This document shows, piece by piece, positions 1 to 9,072 of a stretch of 64,000 bases of DNA (the first letter of the stretch is position 1; each line of letters opens with the position of its first letter). The translations under genes were made by a program, and so were the position numbers. The stretch is from CAZSCF01 sp964605365. Lineage in GTDB: Bacteria > Patescibacteriota > Minisyncoccia > Moranbacterales > UBA2206. The stretch covers positions 85,984 to 149,983 of the forward strand of contig CAZSCF010000001.1 in the NCBI GenBank assembly GCA_964605365.1. Direction: 5' to 3'. Below the pieces are notes generated by a model. The model made no database searches and had not been told where the DNA came from. It saw only the letters and a list, made by a program, of their open reading frames with translations.

Positions 1-77
1 AACAAAAATAATTGACATTATTTGATAAACTTTGCGCCAATCTGATCAGAAGATAATTTTTTTAAAGCGCTAAGCTA

Positions 78-1538
78 GTGTGGAGTAAATCCAAATTTTT
101 TTTATTTTTTTCTCTGAGCTTTATTGCAGGAATATTTCTAAGCTCATTTTTTTATCCTCAAACTTTAGAAAAGTCTTCTTTGCTTATCTTCTTAGCTTTT
201 GTTTTAATGGTTCTTTTTGTCTTTTATAAAACTAAACCGATTACGCTGATCGGTTTTTGCCTCTTGTTTTTTCTTGGTGGAGTTTGGATAACGGAAGACA
301 GGTTTGAAAAAATAGAAAATTTAGATCAGGACGGAAAAAAAATTTCCGGTATCGCGGTTGTGCTTAGGGAACCGCAAAAAAAAGACAGAATGCAAAATAT
401 TATTCTTGAATTACAGGACGAAAAAAACCTTAAAGAACAAAAAATTCTGCTAACCGCTTCGGCCTTTCCGGAATATACTTATCGGGACAGGCTAAAAATT
501 GATTGTGTTTTGGAAATTCCCAAAAACAAGGAAGGTTCTTTCGATTATCGGATGTATTTGGCCAAAGATGGAATTTTTTATCTTTGTAAAAGTCCCAAGG
601 TAGAAATTGTGGGAAAAAACAAAAATGATAATTTTTTTAGCTGGGTCTTAAAAATTAAGAACAAATTCAAACAGAATATGAATGATCTTTTGCCGTCGCC
701 TCAGTCCGGGCTTTTGGCTGGTTTGCTTTTGGGCGGAACTGAAGATTTGCCACAATCGGTTAACGATAATTTTTCTCGAACCGGAATGACGCATATTGTA
801 GCAGTTTCAGGCTATAATGTAACAATTATCGCTGAATATCTGATACTTTTGGGGATTTTTTTGGGTCTTTGGAGAAATCAGGCATTTTGGTTTGCAATCG
901 CGGGAATTGTCCTTTTTGTTTTCATAGTCGGTTTTCCTTCGTCGGCTGTTCGGGCAGGCGTGATGGGAACAATTTTGCTTTGGGGAATGAAAAATGGTCG
1001 AATAGGTAATTCGCAAAATGCGATTGTTTTCGCGGCCGTTATTATGCTTTTTTTAAATCCGTTGCTTTTCAGGTGGGACGTTGGCTTTCAATTATCCTTT
1101 TTAGCGACCTTAGGAATTGTTTATTTCTATCCGATTGCGGAAAAATATTCCATAAAAAATCAAAAAATTGGAGGCCTGAGTGAAATTATTTTTTTGAGCA
1201 TTTCGGCCCAAATTTTTGTTATTCCGATAATTTTGTTTAATTTCGAAAAACTTTCATTGATTTCTCCCCTAGCCAATTTGTTGGTTTTACCGATAATTCC
1301 CATTACAATGCTCGTTGGTTTTTTAGCGATTACTCTCAGCTTTATCTTGCCAATTGCAGGAAAAATATTGTCTTGGCTGGTGTTTTTATTACTTAAATAT
1401 GAAGTTGAAATTATTAATTTTTTAGCCGGTCTCAAATTTTCATCTATTGAAATTAAAAATTTTTCCTGGATCGGGATGATAACTTGGTATGCAATTTTAT
1501 TTTTGATAATTTATAATTCCAAAAAAACAAAAGAATAA
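78..1538 (+). CDS. comEC: ComEC/Rec2-type DNA uptake channel, membrane part
   Basis: 486-aa polytopic membrane protein. The first ~60 residues hold two or three hydrophobic helices, followed by a soluble OB-like region (~70-190) and then the Competence domain, with many helices from ~205 to the end (the stretch starting LLAGLLLGG, then GMTHIVAVSGYN). In the family this part forms the inner-membrane pore that moves single-stranded DNA into the cytoplasm. The start is GTG at 78; no Shine-Dalgarno is visible. The metallo-beta-lactamase part that most ComEC proteins carry at the C-terminus is absent here and is supplied by the next gene 36 nt downstream. Family assignment is firm; function in competence is inferred. 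Confidence 0.9.
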   Translation: MWSKSKFFLFFSLSFIAGIFLSSFFYPQTLEKSSLLIFLAFVLMVLFVFYKTKPITLIGFCLLFFLGGVWITEDRFEKIENLDQDGKKISGIAVVLREPQKKDRMQNIILELQDEKNLKEQKILLTASAFPEYTYRDRLKIDCVLEIPKNKEGSFDYRMYLAKDGIFYLCKSPKVEIVGKNKNDNFFSWVLKIKNKFKQNMNDLLPSPQSGLLAGLLLGGTEDLPQSVNDNFSRTGMTHIVAVSGYNVTIIAEYLILLGIFLGLWRNQAFWFAIAGIVLFVFIVGFPSSAVRAGVMGTILLWGMKNGRIGNSQNAIVFAAVIMLFLNPLLFRWDVGFQLSFLATLGIVYFYPIAEKYSIKNQKIGGLSEIIFLSISAQIFVIPIILFNFEKLSLISPLANLLVLPIIPITMLVGFLAITLSFILPIAGKILSWLVFLLLKYEVEIINFLAGLKFSSIEIKNFSWIGMITWYAILFLIIYNSKKTKE

Positions 1539-1574
1539 TTTTGAAACAAAAGAGTTTTGATTTAAAATGTAAAA

Positions 1575-2438
1575 ATGACAAGAAGAAAAATAATCTACGG
1601 CGGAATAAGTTTGCTTTTGGTTTTAGTGATTATTTTTGCTGTGATTATTTTTAAATCTAATCAGAATTTTTTGACTGTCAATTTTTTGAATGTCGGACAA
1701 GGGGATGCGATTTTGATAAGTCAGGGAAAGAATCAAATCTTGATTGATGGAGGACCAAGCGGAAGAACAATCATGGAAAAGCTGGGAACATATGTGCCTT
1801 TCTGGGACAGAGAAATAGAAGTTATTCTTATTACTCATCCGGACATCGATCATATTGAAGGACTGGTGGATGTTTTGCAAAACTATAAGGTCGATGCCAT
1901 TATTGAAACGGACGTCCAAAGTGATTCCGCGGTTTATGCTAAACTGCAAAGTTTGATCAAAGAAAAAAATATCTCCAAGATCAAGGGAACATATGGGACA
2001 AAAATAAAGCTGAACGAAAAAAATGAGCTGGAGGTGCTAAGTTTTGAAGATAAAAATGCGGCTGTATCGAAAGAAACAAATTCAAGCAGCATAGTTTCCA
2101 AATTGCTTGCAAGTAATCAAAAATTTTTATTTATCGGCGATTTACCAAGCGAAAAAGAAACGGAAATGATTTCTAGAAATATTGATTTATCTGCTGATAT
2201 TCTGAAAATCGGACACCATGGTTCAAAATATTCGACCAGCCAGGAGTTTTTGGACAAAGTTAATCCGCAGGATGCCGTGATTTCTGTTGGAAAAAATAAT
2301 CGCTATGGACATCCGGCTCCGGAAATACTGGAAAGACTTAAAAATAAAAAAATTAATATTTTTCGAACTGACACAAAGGGGGATATTATTTATGAATGTC
2401 CAAATTTTTCCGATGGATGTCGATTGATTGCTAACTAA
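1575..2438 (+). CDS. ComEC-like metallo-beta-lactamase domain protein
   Basis: 287 aa. An N-terminal membrane anchor (residues ~8-27) is followed by a metallo-beta-lactamase fold: FLNVGQGDA, then the metal motif THPDIDH (HxDxDH) near residue 95, and GHHGS near residue 215. This is the domain normally fused to the C-terminus of ComEC, thought to process the incoming DNA strand. It lies 36 nt behind the channel gene. Because it has its own membrane anchor, it looks like a genuine split rather than a frameshift. No Shine-Dalgarno is seen. Confidence 0.9.
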   Translation: MTRRKIIYGGISLLLVLVIIFAVIIFKSNQNFLTVNFLNVGQGDAILISQGKNQILIDGGPSGRTIMEKLGTYVPFWDREIEVILITHPDIDHIEGLVDVLQNYKVDAIIETDVQSDSAVYAKLQSLIKEKNISKIKGTYGTKIKLNEKNELEVLSFEDKNAAVSKETNSSSIVSKLLASNQKFLFIGDLPSEKETEMISRNIDLSADILKIGHHGSKYSTSQEFLDKVNPQDAVISVGKNNRYGHPAPEILERLKNKKINIFRTDTKGDIIYECPNFSDGCRLIAN

Positions 2439-2485
2439 GGGGTTTTGTGTTAAATTTAATTAAATTAATAATTTTTTAAAATTTT

Positions 2486-3100
2486 ATGGAAAATCATCCA
2501 AGCAAAGAGAGAACATTAGTGATTATCAAGCCGGACGGAGTGCAGAGAACTTTAATCGGAGAAATTATCAAGCGCTATGAGCAAGTCGGCTTAAAGCTGG
2601 CAGCTTTAAAAATGTTAATACCAAATGAAGAAATGGCCATCAAGCATTATTATGAAGTTGGCGGTGATGCATGGCTCGAAGAAGTCGGACGAAAAGCCAG
2701 GGAATCGTATGAAAAAAAGGGCCTACAATCTCCTTTTGCTACCAATATGGAAAATGGTAAAGCAGTTATGATGAGCAACGCTAAATATTTGAGTTCTGGT
2801 CCGGTTGTTGCGATGATTTGGCAAGGTAATCAAGCGGCAGCACTGGTCAGAAAGATTACCGGCGGAACAGAGCCGCTAACTTCAGATATGGGTACTATCA
2901 GAGGTGATTTTACTTTGGATACTTATGCTATGGCCGATACGGATAGACGCAGCGTTAGAAATTTAATTCATGCTTCTGGAAATACTGAAGAAGCGGAAAA
3001 AGAAATTCCAATTTGGTTTAAGTCGGAAGAAATTTTGGAATACAGGTTGATTCAAGAAAGTATTCTGTATGATGTGAATTTGGATGGAATATTGGAATAA
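2486..3100 (+). CDS. ndk: Nucleoside diphosphate kinase
   Basis: 204 aa. It transfers the gamma phosphate from NTPs to NDPs through a phosphohistidine. TLVIIKPDGVQR at the N-terminus and NLIHASGN (catalytic His) near residue 160 are diagnostic. Usual bacterial NDKs are ~140 aa. The extra length is an insertion between the N-terminal strand-helix and the GPVVAMIW strand (residues ~45-95) plus a C-terminal tail after the active site. No Shine-Dalgarno precedes the ATG. Confidence 0.95.
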   Translation: MENHPSKERTLVIIKPDGVQRTLIGEIIKRYEQVGLKLAALKMLIPNEEMAIKHYYEVGGDAWLEEVGRKARESYEKKGLQSPFATNMENGKAVMMSNAKYLSSGPVVAMIWQGNQAAALVRKITGGTEPLTSDMGTIRGDFTLDTYAMADTDRRSVRNLIHASGNTEEAEKEIPIWFKSEEILEYRLIQESILYDVNLDGILE

Positions 3101-3194
3101 ATGAAGTTTGCTTATTTTGAAAAACCGAAAGACTTTAAGGTGTCGAGTAGGTTTTTTGTTTGCCAAATTTTAATAAAACGCTATAGTTATCAAT

Positions 3195-3764
3195 ATGAAA
3201 ATTAACGACAAAAAACTTATTGAAATAATCAAAAAAGGTGGAATTGGCGTTTTGCCAACGGACACGCTTTTTGGTTTGGTCGGCAGTGTTTTTTCCCGGA
3301 AAGCGGTTGAAAGAATATATAAAATTAAGAAAAGAAAGACGCAAAAACCTTTTATTATTCTCATAAGTTCTATAAAGGATTTATCAAGTTTTAATATCGC
3401 AATAGATAAAAATTCTGAAATATTTTTACAAAAAAACTGGCCAGGCAAGGTGAGTGTAATTTTTAATTGTTCAAATAAAAGATTTGATTATCTTCACAGG
3501 GGCGTAAAATCAATAGCTTTTCGTTTGCCCGAGAAAAAATTCCTGAAAAATTTAATTAAAAAAACAGGACCGTTAGTTGCGCCTAGCGCTAATCCGGAAG
3601 GGGAAGAGCCGGCGCAAAATATTACTGAAGCCAAAAAATATTTTGGCGATAAAGTTGATTTCTATGTCTCAGGCCGGATAAAAAACAACTTACCTTCAAC
3701 TTTGGTTGAAATAAAAAACGGAAAAATAAAAATCCTAAGAAAAGGATCTGGCAAAATAAAATAA
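3195..3764 (+). CDS. tsaC: L-threonylcarbamoyladenylate synthase (Sua5/YciO/YrdC family)
   Basis: 189 aa. It makes threonylcarbamoyl-AMP from threonine, bicarbonate and ATP for t6A37 tRNA modification. PTDTLFGLVG near residue 20, KRKTQKPFIILI near 45 and the PSANPEGEEPA stretch near 130 match the YrdC fold. The ATG at 3195 follows a TATAGT box by only ~10 nt and there is no Shine-Dalgarno, so a leaderless or very short-leader mRNA is likely. Its stop codon forms the first bases of a long inverted repeat. Confidence 0.92.
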   Translation: MKINDKKLIEIIKKGGIGVLPTDTLFGLVGSVFSRKAVERIYKIKKRKTQKPFIILISSIKDLSSFNIAIDKNSEIFLQKNWPGKVSVIFNCSNKRFDYLHRGVKSIAFRLPEKKFLKNLIKKTGPLVAPSANPEGEEPAQNITEAKKYFGDKVDFYVSGRIKNNLPSTLVEIKNGKIKILRKGSGKIK

Positions 3765-3910
3765 GTTTTTGAGTTTTTTTATTTTGACCATTATTGTCCG
3801 AGCGGGCAGGGTTTTATCCCGATTTATCGGGATAAAGAGCGAGGACAATATTGAGTTTTTATTCACGCTGGGGATAAAAACGTGTCAAAATGGAAAAACT
3901 CAAAAACTTA
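3762..3910. repeat. Nested long palindrome after tsaC
   Basis: Near-perfect 28-nt arms (3762-3789 and 3883-3910) enclose ~93 nt. Inside are an attgtcc/ggacaat pair and a nearly perfect hairpin centred on cccgatttatcggg (3813-3836). The inner segment 3855-3886 recurs, inverted, inside another palindrome at 49043-49073. The frame across it has no protein character. Confidence 0.75.
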
Positions 3911-3920
3911 AAGATGCAAT

Positions 3921-3947
3921 AAAAAATCCCCACACAGGGGATTTTAT
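3921..3947 (-). terminator. Bidirectional intrinsic terminator of rpmB and tsaC
   Basis: AAAATCCCC-acaca-GGGGATTTT. On the minus strand it follows the rpmB stop directly and has a T-rich tail (TTTTTTATT). It can also act for tsaC on the plus strand. Confidence 0.8.
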
Positions 3948-4121
3948 TTATTTCACTTTGCTGACTGTTTTGATGCATTTGGTGCAAGCTCTTTTTCTTT
4001 CTCCGTTAATCTTTTTTTTCTGAAGATTGATACCGAAAGTTCTTAATGTCGCAATATTGGAATGGCTTCTTGAATTTCCGCTTCCGGGTTTTCTTCCACA
4101 AACTTCGCAGACTTTACTCAT
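3948..4121 (-). CDS. rpmB: 50S ribosomal protein L28
   Basis: 57 aa on the minus strand. MSKVCEVCGRKPGSG at the start and RKRACTKCIKTVSKV at the end give two CxxC pairs of the zinc-binding L28 type, with the usual NIATLRTFGINLQ core. I chose the ATG at 4121 because it gives the canonical MSKVC start; longer in-frame starts run into low-complexity repeat DNA. It is the only minus-strand gene in the first 21 kb. Confidence 0.93.
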   Translation of the reverse strand: MSKVCEVCGRKPGSGNSRSHSNIATLRTFGINLQKKKINGERKRACTKCIKTVSKVK

Positions 4122-4220
4122 ACTCATGAAACATGAAACATGCAGCATATAACATGGATTAAAACAGATTTGTTCCCTGTCTATCAATCAGGCATGTTTC
4201 ATGTTATATGTTATGTGTTC
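4122..4220. repeat. Imperfect palindrome of catgaaacat/atgttatatg words
   Basis: The rpmB upstream region is built from short iterated words (catgaaacatgaaacatg on the left, catgtttcatgttatatg on the right) that form imperfect inverted arms around ~40 nt. Similar word-palindromes occur at 39788-39893 and 46102-46265. Confidence 0.5.
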
Positions 4221-4284
4221 TATGATGTTGATTTATTACAAAACTTAAGTTAACATATAAATTAGTAATTGGCAAGAAAGAAAT

Positions 4285-4989
4285 ATGCTAAGCGAAATTA
4301 TTTTGATAATTCTTTATTTTTTTATTCTGATATATTCAATTATTTTGCATGAGGTTTCTCATGGTGTTATGGCTGGGTGGCTGGGCGACAAGACGGCAGA
4401 ATATGCAGGAAGAATTACTGCCAATCCTTTGAAACATATTGATCCTTGGATGACAGTGGTTGTGCCGTTTCTGATGCTTGTGCTTAGCGGGGGCAGATTT
4501 GCTTTTGGCGGAGCCAAGCCTGTTCCATATAATCCTTATAATTTAAAAGATCAGAAATGGGGACCGGCTTTAGTAGCACTGGCTGGACCAGCTTCTAATA
4601 TCTGTATAGCGGTAATGGCGGCTATTTTAGCCAAAATTCTTCCTCTGCCAATGATCGCCAAAATTGATATTATTAACAATATACGTTTCGAAAGTAATTG
4701 GGAATCGTTGTCTTTGGTTATTTCCGGATCATGGGGCGCGATTTTTTTTGTTTTTTTAGCTATGATAATTTTTTGGAATGTACTTCTGGCTGTTTTTAAT
4801 CTTATTCCTATCCCACCGCTTGATGGTTCTAAACTTTTGTTTTCCATAATACCAATCCGTATGGAAACCATAGCTATCTTGGAGCAATTTGGCTTTATTT
4901 TGTTAATCATGTTGATCATTATGCTTCCCGGTCCATTTAGCTTTCTTTTAAATCTCTTTTGGTCAGTATTTTTCAGTCTAACTGTTTAA
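4285..4989 (+). CDS. Site-2 protease family (peptidase M50) membrane metalloprotease
   Basis: 234 aa with about five or six membrane segments. HEVSH (zinc HExxH) lies in the first helix at ~residues 22-26, and the third ligand motif NLIPIPPLDG is near residue 173. The family cleaves membrane-embedded substrates in regulated proteolysis. There is no PDZ domain, so it is the short form. The substrate is unknown. It stands alone, 45 nt before the promoter of the rpsL operon. Confidence 0.9.
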   Translation: MLSEIILIILYFFILIYSIILHEVSHGVMAGWLGDKTAEYAGRITANPLKHIDPWMTVVVPFLMLVLSGGRFAFGGAKPVPYNPYNLKDQKWGPALVALAGPASNICIAVMAAILAKILPLPMIAKIDIINNIRFESNWESLSLVISGSWGAIFFVFLAMIIFWNVLLAVFNLIPIPPLDGSKLLFSIIPIRMETIAILEQFGFILLIMLIIMLPGPFSFLLNLFWSVFFSLTV

Positions 4990-5033
4990 TTTGAATTCAG
5001 ATTAGGCCATTAATTGGATGTTTTAACGGGGAT

Positions 5034-5062
5034 TTGACACCTTGAGCGATATCCTTTATTAT
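5034..5062 (+). promoter_or_regulatory. Sigma-70-type promoter of the rpsL operon
   Basis: TTGACA (5034-5039), 17-bp spacer, TATTAT (5057-5062). It is placed ~60 nt before rpsL and is nearly consensus. Confidence 0.8.
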
Positions 5063-5121
5063 TACTCTGCTGGGCTGACTGGCGCTTTTTAATTATATTA
5101 ATTATATAGATTTTAATTCTC

Positions 5122-5541
5122 ATGCCAACGATCAATCAACTTAAGAAAAATCCAAGAAAAAGGACAAGCAAAAAAACGAAGACCCCGGCTTTTAAGAATG
5201 TTTTCAATACTTTGAAAAACAGACCGGTTGAAACATCTAGTCCTTACAAGCGAGGCGTCTGCCTGAAAGTGGGCACAACTACACCCAAGAAGCCTAACTC
5301 GGCCTTGCGAAAAATTGCCAGAGTTAAACTCACCAATGGAATGGAAGTCACGGCCTATATACCTGGTATCGGACATAATTTGCAGGAACATTCAATTGTA
5401 GTTTTACGCGGAGGCAGAGTAAAAGATTTGCCAGGCGTCAGATATCATGTTGTGAGAGGCGTGATGGACTGTGCCGGAGTTGCTAAAAGAAAAAGAGGTC
5501 GCAGTCTGTACGGAGCCAAGAGAGAAAAGAAAGCCGAGTAA
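5122..5541 (+). CDS. rpsL: 30S ribosomal protein S12
   Basis: 139 aa with the universally conserved S12 stretches [24 protein letters not shown] and DLPGVRYH. It forms part of the decoding centre. First gene of the rpsL-rpsG-fusA operon (22 nt to rpsG). No Shine-Dalgarno at the ATG. Length is normal. Confidence 0.98.
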   Translation: MPTINQLKKNPRKRTSKKTKTPAFKNVFNTLKNRPVETSSPYKRGVCLKVGTTTPKKPNSALRKIARVKLTNGMEVTAYIPGIGHNLQEHSIVVLRGGRVKDLPGVRYHVVRGVMDCAGVAKRKRGRSLYGAKREKKAE

Positions 5542-5563
5542 TAAATAACTTTATGTATTTTGT

Positions 5564-6031
5564 ATGCCAAGACGAAAAAGAATCTTTAAGAAAAATTTAA
5601 AGCCGGACCAAAGATATAATAATTTTTTGGTCAGTAAATTTATAAACAGCATCATGCTTAAAGGCAAGAGGTCTTCCGCTGAAGGCATTCTTTATGGCGC
5701 TTTTGATATTATTCATGAAAGAACTAAAAAAGGAGGATTGAATGTTTTTGAACAAGCGTTAAAAAACGTTTCTCCTTTGGTGGAATTGAAATCAAGAAGA
5801 GTCGGAGGGGCTAACTACCAAATTCCAATTCCTGTTTCAGGTGACAGAAGGACGACGCTGGCTATCCGTTGGATAAAAGATGTAGTTCGTAAGAAGAAAG
5901 GGAAAAAAACAGCCGAAAAATTGGCCGATGAGCTTATTGACGCTTCGAATAAAATTGGTGCAGCTATGAAAAAAAGAGAAGATGTCCATCGAATGGCTGA
6001 GGCCAATAAGGCTTTTGCACACTTCGCATAA
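5564..6031 (+). CDS. rpsG: 30S ribosomal protein S7
   Basis: 155 aa with the typical MPRRKRI start, KFINSIMLKGK and RVGGANYQIPIPV motifs. It organises the 30S head around the 3' domain of 16S rRNA. Lies between rpsL and fusA. No Shine-Dalgarno. The 65-nt spacer to fusA contains the low-complexity words (cacgtaacta, catataacat) common between this genome's ribosomal genes. Confidence 0.98.
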   Translation: MPRRKRIFKKNLKPDQRYNNFLVSKFINSIMLKGKRSSAEGILYGAFDIIHERTKKGGLNVFEQALKNVSPLVELKSRRVGGANYQIPIPVSGDRRTTLAIRWIKDVVRKKKGKKTAEKLADELIDASNKIGAAMKKREDVHRMAEANKAFAHFA

Positions 6032-6096
6032 ATTGTATAACACGTAACTACAACATATAACATAGAGAATAAAGCTGTGTTTAATGAAAAATAAAA

Positions 6097-8184
6097 ATGG
6101 CCAGAGAATATTCAATAGATAAATATAGAAATATTGGAATTATCGCTCATATTGATGCCGGAAAAACTACTACGACGGAGCGTGTTTTGTTTTATACGGG
6201 AATTACCCATAAAATTGGGGAAGTGCACGAAGGAGCGGCAGTAATGGATTGGATGGAACAGGAAAGAGAACGAGGCATCACTATTACTAGTGCTGCTACA
6301 ACTTGTTTTTGGAAGGATTATCAGATTAATATTATCGATACTCCCGGCCATGTTGATTTTACGGTTGAAGTTGAAAGATCAATGCGTGTCTTGGACGGCG
6401 GTGTTGTTGTTTTTGATGGCAAAGAGGGAGTGGAGCCGCAATCAGAAACAGTTTGGAGGCAAGCCGACAAATATAATGTACCCAGAATGTGTTTCATAAA
6501 TAAGATTGATAAAGAAGGTGCTGATTTTTTCAAGGCGCTCGAAACGATTTGGAACAGACTCACGCCTAATGCCGTGGCAGTGCAAATTCCAATTGGCGAA
6601 AGAGGAGATTTTAGCGGCGTGATCGATTTGATAAAAATGAAAGCCTATACTTTTGAAGGTGAAATGGGAGAAAGGGTGATTGAAGGAGAAATTCCGGCGA
6701 ATCTTTCAGATAAGGCCAAGGAATGGAGAGAAAAAATGGTTGAAAAGGTAGCTGAAACTGACGAAGTTTTGACTGAAAAATATTTAAATGGAGAAGAAAT
6801 AACGGAAGCGGAGCTTAAAAAGGCTTTGCGTGTCGGTACAATTGCAACAACTTTAGTTCCCGTATTTACCGGAACGGCCCTTCGCAATAAGGGTGTGCAA
6901 CTGGTTTTGGATGGAGTAGTTGATTATTTGCCGTCTCCAATAGATGTGCCTGCTTTGGAGGGAATGACTGTTAATGACAAGGAAAAAAAGATAGAGGTGA
7001 AAGCGGACGATAATGCTCATTTTTCGGCACTGGCTTTCAAAGTGGCTACTGATCCTTTTGTCGGACAATTGACGTTTTTCCGTGTTTATTCCGGTACGCT
7101 TAAAGCAGGATCATATGTTTTGAATTCAACCAAAAATGAAAAAGAAAGAATCGGCAGAATTCTTAGAATGCATTCCAACCATAGGGAGGAAATCCAGGAG
7201 ATTTATGCAGGAGGAATCGGCGCGTTAGTGGGTCTTAAAGGCACTACTACCGGAGATACTCTTTGTGATGTTGATCATCCTGTTATTTTGGAATCCATTA
7301 CTTTTCCTGAACCGGTTATTTCTATTGCTGTTGAGCCGAAAACAAAAGCTGATCAAGAAAAAATGGGCATGGCTCTCAGAAAACTGGCCGAAGAAGATCC
7401 TACCTTACGCATTAAAACCGATGAGGAAAGCGGGCAGGTTATTCTTTCCGGGATGGGAGAATTGCATTTGGATATTATTGTTGATCGAATGAAAAGAGAA
7501 TTTAAAGTAGAGGCTAATATCGGTCAACCGCAGGTGGCTTATCGTGAAACGATTAAAACTGAATCTCAAGCAGAAGGGAAATATATCAGGCAATCAGGAG
7601 GACGTGGTCAATATGGTCATGTTTGGATTAAGGTTGAGCCGGGCGAAGAAGGTAAGGATTTTGAGTTTGTCAATCAAATCAAAGGTGGTGTTATTCCTCA
7701 GGAATATATTACTCCGGTTGAAAAAGGAATCAAGGAAGCGATGGATAACGGTGTTTTGGCTGGCTATCCATTGGTTGGCATTAAAGCAACTCTGTATGAC
7801 GGATCTTTTCATGAAGTGGATTCTTCAGAAGCGGCTTTCAAAATTGCTGGATCAATGGCTCTTAAAGAAGCAGTAAGACGTGCTAATCCGATTATTATGG
7901 AGCCGATTATGAGAGTGAATGTTATTACTCCCGAACAGTTTATGGGCGATGTAGTGGGAGATATTAATTCCAAGCGAGGAATGATCAAGGAAATGAGCGA
8001 TCGCGGTGAAGGCAATGCCAGGGTAAAAGTAATTGATGCTGAAGCACCGCTGGCTTCGATGTTTGGATATGCAACTCAGTTACGCTCAATGACTCAGGGA
8101 AGAGCCAGTTATGTAATGGAATTCGATCATTATAGTGAAGTTCCCAAGGCTATGGCTGAAGAAATAATGGGAAACAAAAAATAG
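6097..8184 (+). CDS. fusA: Translation elongation factor G
   Basis: 695 aa GTPase that drives ribosomal translocation. AHIDAGKTT (P-loop), RGITI (switch I), DTPGHVD (G3) and NKIDKEGAD (G4) all lie in the first 145 residues. Domains II-V follow in normal order, with GRGQYGHVW (domain IV) near residue 500. Full length and intact. It is the last gene of the rpsL operon, closed by a terminator. tuf is not here but ~22 kb downstream, in front of rpsJ. Confidence 0.98.
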   Translation: MAREYSIDKYRNIGIIAHIDAGKTTTTERVLFYTGITHKIGEVHEGAAVMDWMEQERERGITITSAATTCFWKDYQINIIDTPGHVDFTVEVERSMRVLDGGVVVFDGKEGVEPQSETVWRQADKYNVPRMCFINKIDKEGADFFKALETIWNRLTPNAVAVQIPIGERGDFSGVIDLIKMKAYTFEGEMGERVIEGEIPANLSDKAKEWREKMVEKVAETDEVLTEKYLNGEEITEAELKKALRVGTIATTLVPVFTGTALRNKGVQLVLDGVVDYLPSPIDVPALEGMTVNDKEKKIEVKADDNAHFSALAFKVATDPFVGQLTFFRVYSGTLKAGSYVLNSTKNEKERIGRILRMHSNHREEIQEIYAGGIGALVGLKGTTTGDTLCDVDHPVILESITFPEPVISIAVEPKTKADQEKMGMALRKLAEEDPTLRIKTDEESGQVILSGMGELHLDIIVDRMKREFKVEANIGQPQVAYRETIKTESQAEGKYIRQSGGRGQYGHVWIKVEPGEEGKDFEFVNQIKGGVIPQEYITPVEKGIKEAMDNGVLAGYPLVGIKATLYDGSFHEVDSSEAAFKIAGSMALKEAVRRANPIIMEPIMRVNVITPEQFMGDVVGDINSKRGMIKEMSDRGEGNARVKVIDAEAPLASMFGYATQLRSMTQGRASYVMEFDHYSEVPKAMAEEIMGNKK

Positions 8185-8197
8185 TCTTTTAAAGCGA

Positions 8198-8230
8198 AAC
8201 AGCCCCAATTAAGTTGAGGCTGTTTTTTTA
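8198..8230 (+). terminator. Intrinsic terminator after fusA
   Basis: The stem acagccccaa / ttgaggctgt is followed by TTTTTTT, just after the fusA stop. Confidence 0.85.
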
Positions 8231-8261
8231 TTTTGTAAAAATGTGATAGAATTTACCCAGA

Positions 8262-8363
8262 TGTCATTACGAAGAATGTAGTGACCTGTCTGCCGGCAGG
8301 CAGGCGAAGTAATCTGAATTAAAAATTAGATTGCCATGTCCCGATAAATCGGGGCTCGCAATG
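8262..8363. repeat. Long palindromic repeat (gtcattgcgag family), copy 1
   Basis: Arms tgtcatta...aatct and agattgcc...ctcgcaatga match the copies at 29761, 44757/45245 and 50861. This copy differs from them by a ~20-nt palindromic insertion (cctgtctgccggcaggcagg, 8285-8304) in the left arm. In the right arm a small cccct-tcg-gggg hairpin has become tcccgataaatcgggg. Confidence 0.8.
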
Positions 8364-8372
8364 ATAAGTGCT

Positions 8373-8972
8373 ATGGACAACAAAAACAAAATATTTTTTA
8401 TTGTATTTTTTCTGCTAATTATTGGATCAATTTGCGCCACTTACTATCGTATAGTAGTAAAAAAAGATTATATTGTTTCTGCGCAGACTGATTGCGATCC
8501 TTATGCGGAAAAATGTTTTATTTGGGAATGTGATCCAGATTCAACGGTGGAAGGAGAGGCTTGCACGGGTGATCCGGAAAATGACATTTGGTATTATCAA
8601 ATCGTCAACAGAAAAGCTTTTAATATTCCACTTTGTGATCCCAACGATGAAGAATGCGATGCCTTGTCTTGCCCGGAGGAAGAAGAAGATTGTGGCGTGA
8701 TTTTTTGCGACGAGACAAACAAGGAAGAACAAGGAGCTGAATGTAATGATCCCGTTCAATATACTATTGATAATCCGGAAGAAGATAGCGAAGAGTGCGA
8801 AGAAGATGACTGTGAAGAAGTTGCTTGTGATTCAGAGACAGAGGATTGCGCAGTTGAAGAAGGAGACGTTGAGAATGCCGACGAAGCAGAAGATACAACA
8901 GAGGAAAGTATTGAAGATACATCCAGCGAAAGACCAGTTTTTCCGGTTGAAGAATCTCAGCCAACGGAATAA
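8373..8972 (+). CDS. Membrane-anchored acidic cysteine-rich protein, unknown function
   Basis: 199 aa from the ATG at 8373, which I prefer over an upstream start inside the palindromic repeat. A single membrane segment (~residues 7-26) is followed by an exported domain with about 20 cysteines in short-spaced pairs (DPYAEKCFIWECDP, CDPNDEEC, EEDCGVIFC) and very many Glu/Asp residues. The last ~45 residues are acidic and Cys-free. It looks like a disulfide-stabilised or metal-binding surface domain. I cannot assign a family or activity. It is a single-gene unit closed by a strong terminator. Confidence 0.75.
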   Translation: MDNKNKIFFIVFFLLIIGSICATYYRIVVKKDYIVSAQTDCDPYAEKCFIWECDPDSTVEGEACTGDPENDIWYYQIVNRKAFNIPLCDPNDEECDALSCPEEEEDCGVIFCDETNKEEQGAECNDPVQYTIDNPEEDSEECEEDDCEEVACDSETEDCAVEEGDVENADEAEDTTEESIEDTSSERPVFPVEESQPTE

Positions 8973-8983
8973 AAAAACGAACC

Positions 8984-9016
8984 AAAAGGCCCTGCCAAAC
9001 GGGCCTTTTCTTGTTC
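8984..9016 (+). terminator. Intrinsic terminator
   Basis: AAAAGGCCC-tgccaaac-GGGCCTTTT, a perfect stem with a T-rich tail. Confidence 0.9.
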
Positions 9017-9072
9017 TTTATTTTTCCTATAAATAGAGATAGAATTTAAGTGAAGTAATTTAAGAAATATCT

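Noticed and set aside
1539..1574. comEC frameshift separating channel and hydrolase domains
   Set aside because: The second protein has its own N-terminal membrane anchor and start, so a true gene split is more likely.
3769..4023. 84-codon plus-strand frame after tsaC
   Set aside because: It runs through the nested palindrome and the antisense of rpmB. The composition is not protein-like, and rpmB on the minus strand explains the region.
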